Shown here piece after piece: positions 12,250 to 23,035 of a stretch of 64,000 nt of DNA. The notes below the pieces were generated by a model, which was given only the letters and a program-made list of their open reading frames with translations, was not told the origin of the DNA and ran no database searches. This DNA is from Stomoxys calcitrans. Its lineage: Eukaryota > Arthropoda > Insecta > Diptera > Muscidae. The translations under genes were made by a program, and so were the position numbers. Positions within the stretch are counted from its first letter, which is position 1; each line of letters begins with the position of its first letter. The stretch covers positions 153,246,941 through 153,310,940 of the forward strand of contig NC_081553.1 in the NCBI RefSeq assembly GCF_963082655.1, written 5' to 3'.

Positions 12250-12672
12250 GGTTAGGTTAGGTTGAAAAGAGGGTGCAGATGTTAATCCGCCCCATGCCAC
12301 TATGGACAAACACCTAAGTCGGCTATCGGCTTGTTGTAACCACCAAAAAGACAATTTTAAGTAAGAAATTCCGTGCTACTTACAAAATCCTTAATTGTTT
12401 TCAATACCACTCCCCTAAGTTGGTTCATGTCTGGTATTGTCTCTCCACCTAAGTACCGGTATCTGTTAGACGCGAAAGCCGGGCAATGACAAAGAAAATA
12501 CTCCAACGTCTTCCCCGCATGGTGTAGGGCATGCTATCACTTGCCTCACCGATTTTACATAAGTGAGCTCGTAGTCCTGTGTCCAGTTGTGATACCAATA
12601 GCTATACGGACCTCCTTCTTACTTCCTTTCAGTAATAGCCTCGTCTTCTCGCGATCTGGATCCCCCATACTT
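12250..12672 (-). mobile_element. LINE family A, copy A3: 3'-terminal fragment
   Basis: The last about 420 bp of family A: tail CCTAACCTAACC in element orientation (12250-12262 on the minus strand), the C-terminal CCHC region (eroded) and the segment before it down to GDPDREKTRL (about 12660). It is a heavily 5'-truncated insertion into a Helentron-like unit. About 20 bp of the unit is missing at the junction, so no clean target duplication could be seen. Confidence 0.8.
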
Positions 12673-13668
12673 CATGCAAAATTTCAACCAAATCGGATGA
12701 GAATTACGTCTTCTACTGGCTCGAGAATCCAAGATCCAAGATTAGTTTATATGGCAGCTATATCAGGTTATCAACCGATTTGAACAAAACACCTTATGCC
12801 AAATTTCAGCCAAATCGGATAAGAATTGTGCCCAATAGAAGAAAATCAAGAGCCAAGATTGGATTATATGGCAGCGCATTTGTCGAGTTCTTTTCCCGGT
12901 ATCTCTTTTTAGGCAAACATATGATTAAAGCAAAGAATTGCCTTGATATTGGAGCTATATCAAGTTATGGTCCGATTCGGACCATAATTGAATCGAATGT
13001 TGGAGACCATTGTAGAAGACGTTGTGTAAAATTTCAGCCAATTCGAAAAAAATGAGCTCTTTAAAGGCTCAAGAAGTAAAATAGGGAGATCGGTTTATGT
13101 GGGAGCTGTATAAGGCTATAGACCGATTCAGATCACAATTAAGATGTGTGTTGAAGGTCATGAGAGAAGTCGTTGTACAAAATTTCAACCAAATCGGATA
13201 ATAATTACGACCTCTAGAAGCTCAAGAAGTCAAGATCCTAGATCCGTTTATATGGTAGCTTTATCAGGTTATGGACCAATTAAATTGTGGCACAAATAGT
13301 GGAAGTCGTAACAAAACACTTCTTGCAAAATTTCACCAAAATCGGAGAAGAATTGCGCTCTCTAGTGGCTCAAGAAGTGAAGATTCAAGATCGGTATATA
13401 TGGCAGCTTTATCAGGTTATGGACAGTTGTTGGAAATCATAATACGCAAAATTTCAGCCAAATCGGATAAGAATTGCGCCCTCTAGTGACTCAACAAGTC
13501 AAGATCCAAGATCGGTTTATATGGCAGCTATATCAAAACATGGACCGATATGGCCCATTTACAATCCCAACCGACCTACACTAATAAGAAGTATTCTTGA
13601 AAAATTTCCTATCCTATCCTATCAAGAATATGTATATATACTTTCGAGGAGTTACAAACTGAATGACG
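12673..13668 (+). repeat. DINE-1/Helentron-like repeats, continuation plus a second partial copy
   Basis: Resumes the interrupted unit ('catgcaaaatttcaacca'). At 12875 it switches back to an element-start sequence ('gcatttgtcgagttctttt', 'tttttaggcaaacatatg'), so a second copy is joined to the first. Units run to the 3' block 'ggagttacaaactgaatgacg' at 13645-13668. The final 'ggtggagggtata' terminus is missing. Confidence 0.7.
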
Positions 13669-13711
13669 AAACAAATGAATGAAAAATCATTTAGGACTCA
13701 CCACTTACAAT

Positions 13712-13838
13712 TTTCACATTCGTCGTCCTCGCGTTAGCACCACACCACTTCACGCATTCCGTGATCGCCCGGAACTCCGCCTGCAGGACCTCTTCCCTTC
13801 CTTCCAGGTTTTCTATCGACGACTCGATAATACCGCGC
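13712..13838 (-). pseudogene. LINE family A, copy A4: RNase H fragment with internal deletion
   Basis: The minus-strand frame reads RGIIESSIENLEGREE, then directly VLQAEFRAITECVKWCGANA. In copy A6 these two segments are about 65 residues apart (18430-18480 and 18670-18740), so the TDG part of the RNase H core has been deleted in frame. The fragment lies between two about 70-bp direct repeats (13641-13715 and 13848-13921). Confidence 0.75.
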
Positions 13839-13847
13839 TCAGAGGAA

Positions 13848-15660
13848 TATTTTGAGAAGTTATAAACAGAATGACGAAACAAATGAATGAAAGATCATTT
13901 AAGACTCACCACTTACATTTTTGCTGCCGCTGTTGGATGAGGACTCGTCCTCTGCTGGCGCTTTTACATGGGAAGTTGGCAGATGATTATGTTTTTGCTT
14001 TGCAAATGATGTTAAGGCTGTGCTAAATATGATGATATTAAATAAAATAAAATCATTTAAGATAATTTTGTTTTCATTTTAGGGTATATCCATGATACTT
14101 AGCTGTCTTTAAACCCAGCTTATTTTGACTATTTCAATTTAATTCCTTTACTTTAGGCTTTTTGCTTAATTATTACGATGCAGTCAGATGGTATGTTTAA
14201 AGGACGCTGAATGTCAAGTATGATGATTTCGTTTTTGGTTTACATAACCCTTAGTTACCTAGGTAGGCGATGTGTATGAACGATGACAAAATGTATGACT
14301 TTGATGAGATTTTCTACTTAGAGTGGTGAATGGCTAGTAGATTAAATGTACATCTGGGTTATTAGCCACGTCTTCGGAGGTATTCTATCGGTTTATTTGG
14401 CGAGTCACTTGTACATTTTGTGGACTACTGCTGATAGTTATGGCAAGTAGTTATCAAGCGAGACAATTAATTCACTCCACGGCCATAAAAAGTATAAAAC
14501 GTCTCTCTCAGCAACGGCCCCGGCACAGGTGTAATGGGCCCTATGGCGTAATAAAATGATAATAATAATAAGGCTAAACAAATTTCGGATGCAGTTAAAC
14601 AAAAATCTTGATTTTACAAGAGCATCGATAAGATGTGGTGGAGTCGCCAAAGACAGAATGAAAGTTTATAAATCTGTCTATGCCAAAGAGGTTTGAGGCA
14701 TAATTCGGGTTGTTTTCAGAATAGAAATTGGATCTCTGTGACACTTCTTTCTATAGAGTTATGAAGGCGCAAGATATCTCTCGTAGACGACCAATCGGGC
14801 TTCGGGGAACCAGAAGGTTGCACGTGGTTTCTTAAACTTTTGGTTTGAAGATTGAAGTTAGAATTCCTGAATGGTATAAAAACCAAAATGTATCACCGAA
14901 TCGCACTGAATTATTAATAAGGGCATTATCATTAGCTGGATTGAATTAATACTTGTACTAATACAGAAAATGTCGATGGAATTATACTCGACGTGTTAAT
15001 TTATAACCACGGTGAAATTGTTTAGAAAGTTCTCACTTTAAACTTTTTAACTTTAGATAAAAACATGTCTTAGACTTTTTGAATTAACTGCTTGATGGAT
15101 GATAAAGAAAAGAATGTTAAATTAAGGTTTCGCAGACACATAGCCAGGCAAGCTAAACTCCGATGAGTACAAGTATATACAGGGTGGCTGATGAAAGCCG
15201 CTACCAAAAAAAAATGTAATAACTTTTTTTCTATTTAATAATAATAATTTAATAATTAATTTAATTAATTAATTAATTAATTTAATTAATAATAATTTAA
15301 TAATTAATTTAATAATTTAATTTAACATGAATAAAAGAAAAATGTATTCCATACACCGAAAAAAAAATGTAGCAATATTCATCATTGTAGCAATATTCAT
15401 CAGCCACCCTGTATGTAATTATCTCGAGTAAGTACTCGAGACGATTATATAAGGAATGTAACGTCTTGCAAAAATTTTAAACTTAATTCAAAAAAATATG
15501 AAAAAGTGTACAAACCACATAATACTGCCATCTTATGGTAAAGAATTAGGGAGAGAATTAAAATCTATGGCCTAATGTCGTTGGCGTGGTAGGTGGCGGT
15601 ATTTCTACTATCAATGTCCTGCAATTTATAGTAATGATTGCGAATTCTATCTTTAACCTT
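13848..15660 (+). repeat. Repeat X, copy 1 (unclassified, about 1.3-1.5 kb)
   Basis: This interval is homologous to 28526-31060 over several blocks: 'atcatttaagactcacc' and 'cgcttttacatgggaag' at the left, 'ttttgttttcattttaggg' with 'catgatacttagctgtctt' in the middle (14060-14120), and 'attcctgaatggtataaaaac' with 'ggtttcgcagacacatagcc' at the right (14860-15170). No coding frame is recognisable. Two copies with independent insertions show it is a dispersed repeat. It may be the non-coding part of a larger element. The orientation given is arbitrary. Confidence 0.6.
15180..15411. mobile_element. 232-bp MITE with TA target-site duplication
   Basis: It is bounded by perfect 16-bp terminal inverted repeats, CAGGGTGGCTGATGAA on the left and its complement on the right, and flanked by TA on both sides. 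The paralogous sequence at 31010-31030 (repeat X copy 2) reads straight through as 'aagtatatatgtaatt', which is exactly the empty site with one TA. The interior is a low-complexity AATT/TTAATTAA array (15236-15335). TA duplication and short TIRs fit a Tc1/mariner-type MITE. Confidence 0.85.
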
Positions 15661-15667
15661 AGCCTTT

Positions 15668-15739
15668 ATAAGGTGTATGTCCATAGTTGCATGGGGCGGA
15701 TTAATATGTGCACCCTCTTTTCAACCTAACCTAACCTAG
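15668..15739 (+). mobile_element. LINE family A, copy A5: 3' tail fragment
   Basis: Only the last about 70 bp of family A ('gtatgtccatagttgcatgg', 'attaatatgtgcaccctctt', then TTCAACCTAACCTAACCTA). It sits directly against the broken C-terminal end of the gypsy integrase at 15740. This is the clearest example of the (CCTAA)n tail. Confidence 0.8.
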
Positions 15740-16603
15740 CCTTAATGAACAAGGGAGCCAATTTGAAATTAAATTTCCATATCTGACAGCTCTGGGCGAA
15801 ACTTCTTCGAAAAACTTCGTCTCCATCCTTATACGATACTGGACGGGACCTGAAGTTGTATTGCCTAACGTTAGTCTCGTAAGCATGAGCAATGTGGTCT
15901 TTCAGTCTGGTTCTCATCACTTGCAACTAGTCTTCTCTGTTCAGTCTAATACACGAAGGAGTTTTAAAGAACTGCCATGGGTAACCATATCTATTCCAAA
16001 AAGTGCGTTATATGGAGAACATTTAAGACTATGATGATAGGTGTTACGCAAGGAGCAGCTAATAAAACTCAAATTCTCATACCATTGACTATGGTCGTTA
16101 CCCAAATAGCTTCGAATTCCAGCAATAATGGAATGGTTTACACGCTCCGAAGCATTGGGCTGCCGAGAGTATAAGGCTGTAAACATGAGAAATTCGTAAA
16201 GAAATTAAAAAGGCATTAAAAAATCATTGGCCTTAAATTGAGAGCCATTATCACTCATAAGAGTCTCAGGTACTCCATAGATATGGAATACATGTCTAAG
16301 CAATATCTCACTAATCCAAGAGGAAGCAAATTTCCTCAAGGAAAATAACCAGTAAAATTTGGTTAAATGGTCCAATACTATTAATATACCTATGTATCCC
16401 TGCCTGCTGCGCGAATACGGACCTAAAATATCATCATACATGCTTTGAAAAGGTCTTGCAACTTCCACTGGACTTCGCATTTCAGGCCATAAAATGAAAT
16501 TAGACGCTTTAGAAGTCTTACAGGCTTCGTATGACTGTATGTACTTTCGTACATCCTGCACAAGTCCGGGCCAAAAAATAAAACTTCTGCGGAGTAAATC
16601 CAA
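15740..16603 (-). pseudogene. Gypsy integrase, catalytic core and C-terminal part
   Basis: Integrase inserts the cDNA into the genome. 16603-16205 reads FIFWPGLVQDVRKYI, then the core from DILGPYSRSR (first Asp) to LMSDNGSQFKANDF (second Asp). 16186-15941 continues with NASERVNHSI (the Glu) and NDHSQWYENL. 15926-15740 gives the C-terminal YNFRSRPVSYKDGDEVFRR. All three catalytic acids are visible but in three frames. The first Cys of the zinc-finger CxxC is a Tyr (SYEACKTSK), an inactivating change. The N-terminal HH part lies on the other side of the family A insertion (19511-19704). Confidence 0.88.
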
Positions 16604-19510
16604 TGTAAATCCAAGTATTCTATGCTTACACTGATACTCGGCCGAGGACCTGCGTTATTTGTCATAAAAATTTAATTTATATATTTTCCCCTTTCGACTC
16701 TCCGACACCGCCACCAACGTCGGAGCTGCAACGGCTGGTGAGGGCAGGACAGGATAAAAAGGAAACGAGGTACTAATAGGGTGCGATGCGAACTCTTACC
16801 ACATTTCGTGGGGAAGTACCAACACTAATAAGCGGGGCCAAGCCCTTACAAAGTTCTTGAATACTAACGACCTAACAACACTTAATATTGGCAACACCGC
16901 TACCTTTGTTAATAGGCTTAGGGAGGAGGTATTAGATGTGACGATACGTTCGGAAAATCTAATCAATGAGGTTTAGAATTGGAGGGTCTCCATGGAACAC
17001 TCATTCTCTGACCATCGCTACATTAGGTTTAGAATAGCACGGCCAGCGCCGAATCCGATAAGCTTCCGGAATAAAATGAAAACCAACTGGACAAAATTCG
17101 GAAGGCTTCTCAAAAGAAGACTTTGGCAAGATAATTTAGATTGTCCAAGCATAGAAGACATTGACGAAAATGTCAACAGGATTACGACTGCACTGGTAGG
17201 TTCCTTTGAAGATAGTTGTCCTCTTGGGGAAAGGAAATCAGCCCAAGAAAAACCCTGGATGACCGGGGATATTCGCAATATTGGGAAAGAAGTCCGCAGA
17301 CTTTTTAACAGAGCACGTCGTGAAAAGCGGAAGTTTATCTGTGATTGTTAACAGAGCGGCAAAACGTGCCTCCCGGAAGCTTTTCTGCGAACAGATCTAT
17401 AGCATTAATAACGCCGTCAAGATAAAAAACACATGTCCAAACTGAAACTTTAGTAGACGACATGGGAATGAGAGCAGAGACAACGGAAAACATGTTGAGG
17501 CTTTTGATGAACACCCATTTTCCACAGGATACGAAGGGACGGATAAAATAGAAGAATCGAGGGGGCTTTTAACAATGTGCGGAGCGACACACTGATCCAA
17601 TCCTCAGAACAATACCGGATGCTCCCGGTCCTTAGAGACTGGATAAACCATATGCTAAGGAATAAATTGTGTGTCCATTGGCATAAATTTAAGGGAGAGT
17701 GGTACAGGGCACGCCACAGGGGGGCATTTTATCGCCACTCCTATGGGTGACCACCATAAATGACCTACTACGGATGCTGACTGAGAAGAATTTGAACCCG
17801 TCTGTTAGGCATACGATGTTATAATACTTCTAAGAGGTAAGGATCCGAACGAGCTATGCAGAAGGGCCGAAACGGTCTTGCATAAGGCACATGACTGGGC
17901 TAGACCCAGAGGTCTCAATGTTAACCATGAGAAGACTGGAATATGCCTGTTCACGAGGAAGACAAAGATGGGCCAATTTAACGCACCACGTTTCATCAAT
18001 AAGGCGATTTCGATATCTGACAAGGTCAAATACTTGAGTGTGATCTTAGACAGGTAACTGAATTGAAAGTGTCACATTCAGGAGCGTACCGAGAAGGCTC
18101 ACAAATGTTGGGCACTATGTAGACGGGCCGTAGGCTTGAATCCTAGGATAGTCCACTGGCTCTACAGGAGCGTGATTAGACCAATACTTACTTACGCCTC
18201 AGTAGTTTGGAGAAAAAGTGCTATGGAGAAAAAGTGCAATATAAGGACCATAAAACAGGTTCAAGAACATGTTGTTTTGGCATAGGAGGAGCGATGAGGA
18301 CCACGCCCACTAGAGCACTGGAGACTAGATATCCGGCCAATTGACATACAGATTAAGTGTGAGGCAGCCACTGCGGCAATGAGACTTAAGGCAATGGGAA
18401 AATGGATTGAGGATGGGAGCAACTCATACCGTCGCGGTATAATCGAGCCGATGATAGGAAACCTGGAAGGAAGGGACGATGTATTCGATCGGATACCTGA
18501 GGAGAACCTTGAAGTCGAGTGCGAGGCACTGCAGACATCGGCACAGTCTTGGATTGACGGAACCCTGGTATTACCATCTCGAAGATCATGTTACACGGAT
18601 GGAGTGGGCCTGGAGGTCTACATTGAGAACCCAGGGACTGAGATCTGTTTTAGACTGCCTGACTTTAATACGGTCCTGCAGGCGGAGATCCGGGCGATCA
18701 TGGAATGCGTGAAGTGGTTTGGTGCTAACGCGAGGACGTCGAGTGTGAACATCTTTACCGACAGTAAATTTGTCATAAGAGCAATAACAACCAGGTAGGT
18801 AAGGTCACGAACAGACTTGCAGAAAATAACGCCTTCTTTGAGGATGGCAAAATCCGCATCATTTGGGTGCCGGGCCATAACGGAGCAAGGGGAAATGAAA
18901 GGGCAGACGATTTGGCGATGTAGGCCAGAGGACTGCCGTCAATAAACTTGGTTAACACGAGATCTTTCGGGTCGACCCAGTCCGAGTTAAGGGAGTGAGC
19001 GACGAATGCGCATGCAACATTGTGGAACAGCGAAACGGTCGGTAGGACGGCGAAAATCCTATGGGGGATCCAGATCGTGAGAATACAAGTGTATTACTGA
19101 AAGAAAGTAAAAAGGAGGTCAGTATAGCTATTGGTATCATAACGGGACACATAGGACGAGCTCACTTATGTAAAATCGGTGCGACAATTTCACTTATGTA
19201 AAATCGGGCTTGCGGGGAAGATGATGAGACGTTGGAGCATTTTCTTTGTCATTGCCCGGCTTTCGCGTCTTACAGATACCGGTACTTAGGTGGAGACACA
19301 ATATCAGACATGAACCAACATAGGGGAGTGGTATTGAAAACAATTAAGGATTTTGTAAGTAGCACGGAATTCCTAACTTAAAATTTTCTTTTTAGAGGTT
19401 ACTTTATAGTTTTTAGAGCGCACAACACGCCGATTCCTGGCTTAGGTGTATGTCCACAGTGGCAAGGGACGGATTAATATCTGCACCCTCTTTTCAACCT
19501 AACCTAAACG
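16604..19510 (+). mobile_element. LINE family A, copy A6, inserted in gypsy integrase with TSD
   Basis: A 5'-truncated family A copy. It is flanked by AAATCCAA at 16596-16603 and 19511-19518. Removing it joins the gypsy integrase frames KTLDF and RRSFIFWPG, so this is a true insertion. Contents in order: endonuclease remains (16680-17030, SDHRYIRF), RT upstream region (17030-17540), palm (17570-17830) with the YADD site changed to stop-A-Y-D (17816-17827), RNase H (18590-18930) and CCHC region with tail TTCAACCTAACCTAAAC (19490-19507). About 500 bp of RT fingers and motif A is missing at about 17545. Confidence 0.92.
18379..18930 (+). pseudogene. Family A RNase H domain (copy A6)
   Basis: Family A carries a ribonuclease H domain after the RT, as LOA and I-clade LINEs do, which removes RNA from the RNA-DNA hybrid. 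Acidic and histidine motifs are visible: CYTDG (about 18590), LQAEIRAI (about 18680), FTDSKFVIRA (about 18760) and, after a frameshift near 18800, PGHNGARGNERADD (about 18870-18915). The longest open stretch is 139 codons. A CCHC-type segment (CGEDDETLEHFLC, about 19210-19250) follows, as in other copies. Confidence 0.82.
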
Positions 19511-20374
19511 AAATCCAAAGTCTTCACAATGCCACAATGGGCGGAAATCGGGGAATAGTGAGCTGGACGAATCGCATCCTGTCTCAGCTCCCTAGGCACA
19601 CAGAGTTTCCAACACTCTTCCTCTTGGTCCCCATTTCCTTGGTATTGGTCTTCCCGTATATAAATATAATGGTCTACTATTCTCACACCTGGATATCTGG
19701 TCATATCTTTCTGTATCCAGCACGTAAATGTTTATATTCCTCACCCTGTAAATGAGGAGATTCTAAGTCCATTTATAGTCCTAGGGATACGAGATAGGGC
19801 GTCCGGAGCAATATTTTCCTTTCCCGACATAGGAAGGGAAAGGAAAATGTTGCTCCGGACTGCAAACTTGAACCCTTGTAATTTGAAAACTCATCGAACT
19901 AAGCATCCCGTAAAATCGGGTTGCTTCATCAATCATAGCAGGGATGAGTGGTCCGTGATTATTTTGAACTCTTGAACTCTTGTAGTTAGAGATAACATCG
20001 GAATTTCCTAACAGCCTTAACAGCCGCCAAACACTCACGCTCGGTCACACTTTTGTTCCTATGTACCGACGATAATTTGCGAGACATGAAAGCTATGGCT
20101 TCTCATTCCTCTCCTCATCCAACTGCACTGACACTGCGCCTATGCCAAAATCGCTGGCACTGCAGTGCGGAAAAAACTTCTTAAAAAAATCAGGATTTGA
20201 CAGAACCGGGTCAGTGGTGAGAAGTTTTTTGAGATGGTCAAAAGCCTTCTGTGCGTCCTCGGTCCAATTGAATGTTCGCTTAGTCGACAAAACCTCGGTG
20301 ATCGGAAAAACAGCTGACGAAAAATTAGAAACCAACCTCCGATACCAACCTGCTAGGCCTAAGAAACCTCGCAC
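19511..20374 (-). pseudogene. Gypsy RNase H, tether and integrase N-terminus
   Basis: 20374-20093 is one open frame: VRGFLGLAGWYRR, the connection typical of gypsy RT-RNase H, then TFNWTEDAQKAFDHLK and the RNase H start. There the usual HCDASD reads HCSASD, so the first acidic residue is lost. After a frame change the sequence continues as SVTERECLAAVKA (about 20045-20005), then the tether. The integrase N-terminus is at 19704-19511 (IYIREDQYQGN, SPISAHCGIVKTL). A 60-bp hairpin sits in the tether at 19801-19860. Confidence 0.85.
19801..19860. repeat. 60-bp near-perfect hairpin in the gypsy tether
   Basis: Arms 19801-19825 and 19836-19860 are complementary with one mismatch and enclose a 10-base loop (gacataggaa). 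The left arm matches the expected tether sequence, so the right arm looks like a local templated inverted copy. Confidence 0.9.
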
Positions 20375-20960
20375 CTGTTTAATATTCTTGGGGACCGGTC
20401 AATTCAAAATCGAGTCTACTTTCTGGGGTCCGTCTTTATGTCGCCCTCTCCAATAATAGCTTTGGATTCCGCGGTAAGTCCAATTTGCTAGTGTGTGCCC
20501 TTCAAGTCAAGCTTCGATGTGATATGGGCTTTGGGAAGTCTTGAAAATATTCCCTCAATGCTGAGTAACGGGTTCGCGTCTTTCCTGGTTACCTGATTTG
20601 ATCTACTCGCGTCAAGGCACAAACGTACTTTGTTGGGTTTCAATTAGACTGGACTAGCTCCGTCGACTTCAATCTTGTGCTTAATTAATTCCGTCCTACG
20701 AAGTCCTTCTCTGTCTGAATTCAGGAATAATTGAATCACAGTCTCCAAATTGCTGACATTGAAATGGAGTAAGCGGGTATCTCCTATTATCATCACATTC
20801 AGGGGATACTTTCGTTATCTCCGAAATCAATACTGGGACATAATATTGAGTCGAGGAAACAATGGCATTACTACACAAATCGGATGCTAGTTCAAATTTA
20901 ACCCAAAAATCTTGAGGCTAATACTTATCTTTGGCTAATTGAAGGAACTATCTAAAATGC
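20375..20960 (-). pseudogene. Gypsy reverse transcriptase, catalytic core deleted (unit 1)
   Basis: Minus-strand frames give LCLDASRSNQVTRKDA, LPKAHITSKLDLK (motif A) and QIGLTAESKA. They then pass at about 20450 to GDIKTDPRK and VPKNIKQVRGF. In intact gypsy RTs roughly 80-100 residues lie between these points, including the YxDD motif and the thumb start. Their absence at one sharp join means the catalytic aspartates are gone by deletion, not by substitution. The same join is present in unit 2. Confidence 0.85.
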
Positions 20961-20989
20961 GTATCTACATGAAGATATCCCTTCACTCT

Positions 20990-21273
20990 TTGTGTAACCC
21001 CGTCTGCTGTCCTCACAAATGTTTTCAATGGATTAAATTCCTGATAACTACTAAAATCTACGCCTGCTAAGTCCGATCCAATACATGACACGTTAGCGCC
21101 GGTGTCCAACAAACCTTATTCGGTAAATGACAACAACTTATAGATGCATAATATCTCCTATCTGACGTACTATTAACTATGGAGGATAAATACAATTTGG
21201 AAGTAAATTTTCTTTGCTTATAATATTTACCTAACCTCAATGTTGACCGTTTGGGATTTCCTGCAGAAGGCAT
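20990..21273 (-). pseudogene. Gypsy aspartic protease (unit 1)
   Basis: The protease cleaves the Gag-Pol polyprotein. The catalytic triad region reads LLDTGANVSCIGSDLAG (about 21112-21062), preceded by RYYASISCCH and followed by FNPLKTFVRTADGV, all typical of gypsy proteases. An in-frame stop lies just before LLDTG. The same sequence is present at 24225-24508 in unit 2. Confidence 0.82.
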
Positions 21274-21489
21274 ATCAAAAATTTTCTTTTTTTAGCCATA
21301 TAATTTTCCCACTTTTTGTGGGAGGAAAATAGAGAGGAAAAATCAAACAATTTGGAGTGTAATTATCGACTTCAGAATAGTGTCGATTAAGAATTGAAAT
21401 TTTAGGTTCCAAATCCATGCTGGATAAGGTGTCCAAATTGTTATTAAGATATGATGGTTGTATTTTGCTTGACATTGGATTTATAGTGC

Positions 21490-23035
21490 TATCTAGTTTT
21501 TTGGCTTCCATGATTTCGTAGTGGCGCATTTTGAGTATTGCGGCTTATACGTATTCTTCTCCCCGCAACCATAACAAAATATCTTGCGATCACATTCGCA
21601 GCCCTCCCAATAATGTCCTAGTTCATGGCAGTTCCAACACTTCACTGGTCCAGATGGCTGTTCTACCGCGTCAACCGATTGAACAATTTCTTCCAATGGA
21701 CAATTATGGCTTTCCTTAAAATCAACAATTTGTCTATGGCCCTGATTTGGAATAATCCTAGAAGACATTCCTCTTGGAAATTGTTCGTCTCCTAATAATG
21801 ATTCTCTCATTTGGACGAGTTTACGCAGGTGCGCAATGGAAAATATTGGAACATAAAGCAATTCATGCCTTATTTCTGGTTAGAAGTTACGTTAAAATCT
21901 TTATTAACTCCTGCTCTGGCATGGAAGCATCAAGTCTATCCAGCAAAGAAGAAATAGATTCATTAAAGGATTCAAATATCTCATTCGTTTTCATTTTCGT
22001 CTCCTCTTTTTATCTCCTCCTTAAATCAAATGCTGATCAAAACTCCTTGTGTATTGATATTTCAAGGCTGCACAAAAAGGTCCCACTCAATGTGAGGTAC
22101 TTGTTAATGGTACCTCCACTACAAATCTTGTGTCTTGCCCGTAAACAGCAAAGGCAAATTTCTACATAATTGAAAAAAATCATTGTCCAGATTCTCCTTT
22201 GTCAAAGTACTGACTCTATGAAGAAATTCTTCTACACTGATTCCGTTATGAGACCCGTCAAAACGTATATTCCAGTCTTTTATCACAGGCGTCAATTTAT
22301 CTGGTCTTATGCTACGGTTCTAAGTAGAAGCCGACATAGAACCCTGGCTATTATTCAAATGGTCACTTCTAATGTCATTGCCAGCCCTTGATGGATGCGA
22401 ACTAGCGTCATAATTGGATGCAGCGGCCCCGTTGTGATGTCGGGGATTACCTCCATTCGTCCGATTATCTGATTCGGGATTTTGATCTATTTCGCCATCT
22501 ATTGAGGAAAAGTCACCTCTTCTTGAATCTAAAGGAATGAAATTCAAGGTCGCATCATTCTCCTGACAGTATTTTCCACAATTCGACCAATATGATCATA
22601 GCTTACATTAGAATGGGGTACATACCCTTTTCAACCCGAATAATATGATCGTAGTCTACACTAGGTTGGGGTACATTCGAATTCACCCGAAGACTACCTT
22701 CCATAGCGTCCAAGTCCACAAAACTATTTTGAAATAAGTCCTGAAGAAGATTTCGTCCCTGACTTCTAGTGTTATACGTTTTCGCCATAGCCCCTCGGGG
22801 TTTACCACGACTGCTGTTATCACCTTTTCCTTCCTAATTTCTGCCAAGGAACATTGCCTTTTGCATGTTCGGCATTCCGACAATTTCTATAAAAACTATA
22901 GTTACATTCTGATAAGGTCGTGCTCATCTAACATCTCATCCCCACAAACTATACAAAAATATCAGAGGCAGGGACGTTTACTTTCTGAGAAATACCTATT
23001 GGCTGATTCTGTGGAGGAGTACGCTCCATTATGTT
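21490..23035 (-). pseudogene. Gypsy gag with zinc knuckle (unit 1)
   Basis: Starts at MERTPPQNQPIG (23032) with a small Cys/His region (CGDEMLDEH, then CRTCKRQC). MAKTYNTRSQGRN (22788), a Ser/Asn-rich linker (22547-22320) and the capsid-like core (FDGSHNGISVEEFLHRV, then KENLDND, 22290-22170) follow. The nucleocapsid has one clear knuckle CWNCHELGHYWEGC and a second CYGCGEKN (21640-21550). The capsid core is riddled with stops between 22170 and 21860. Gag coats the RNA, and this copy could not make an intact protein. Confidence 0.85.

Noticed and set aside
21774..22169. 131-codon plus-strand frame and its exact copy at 25009-25404
   Set aside because: Antisense to the gypsy gag core. It repeats only because the DNA is duplicated.
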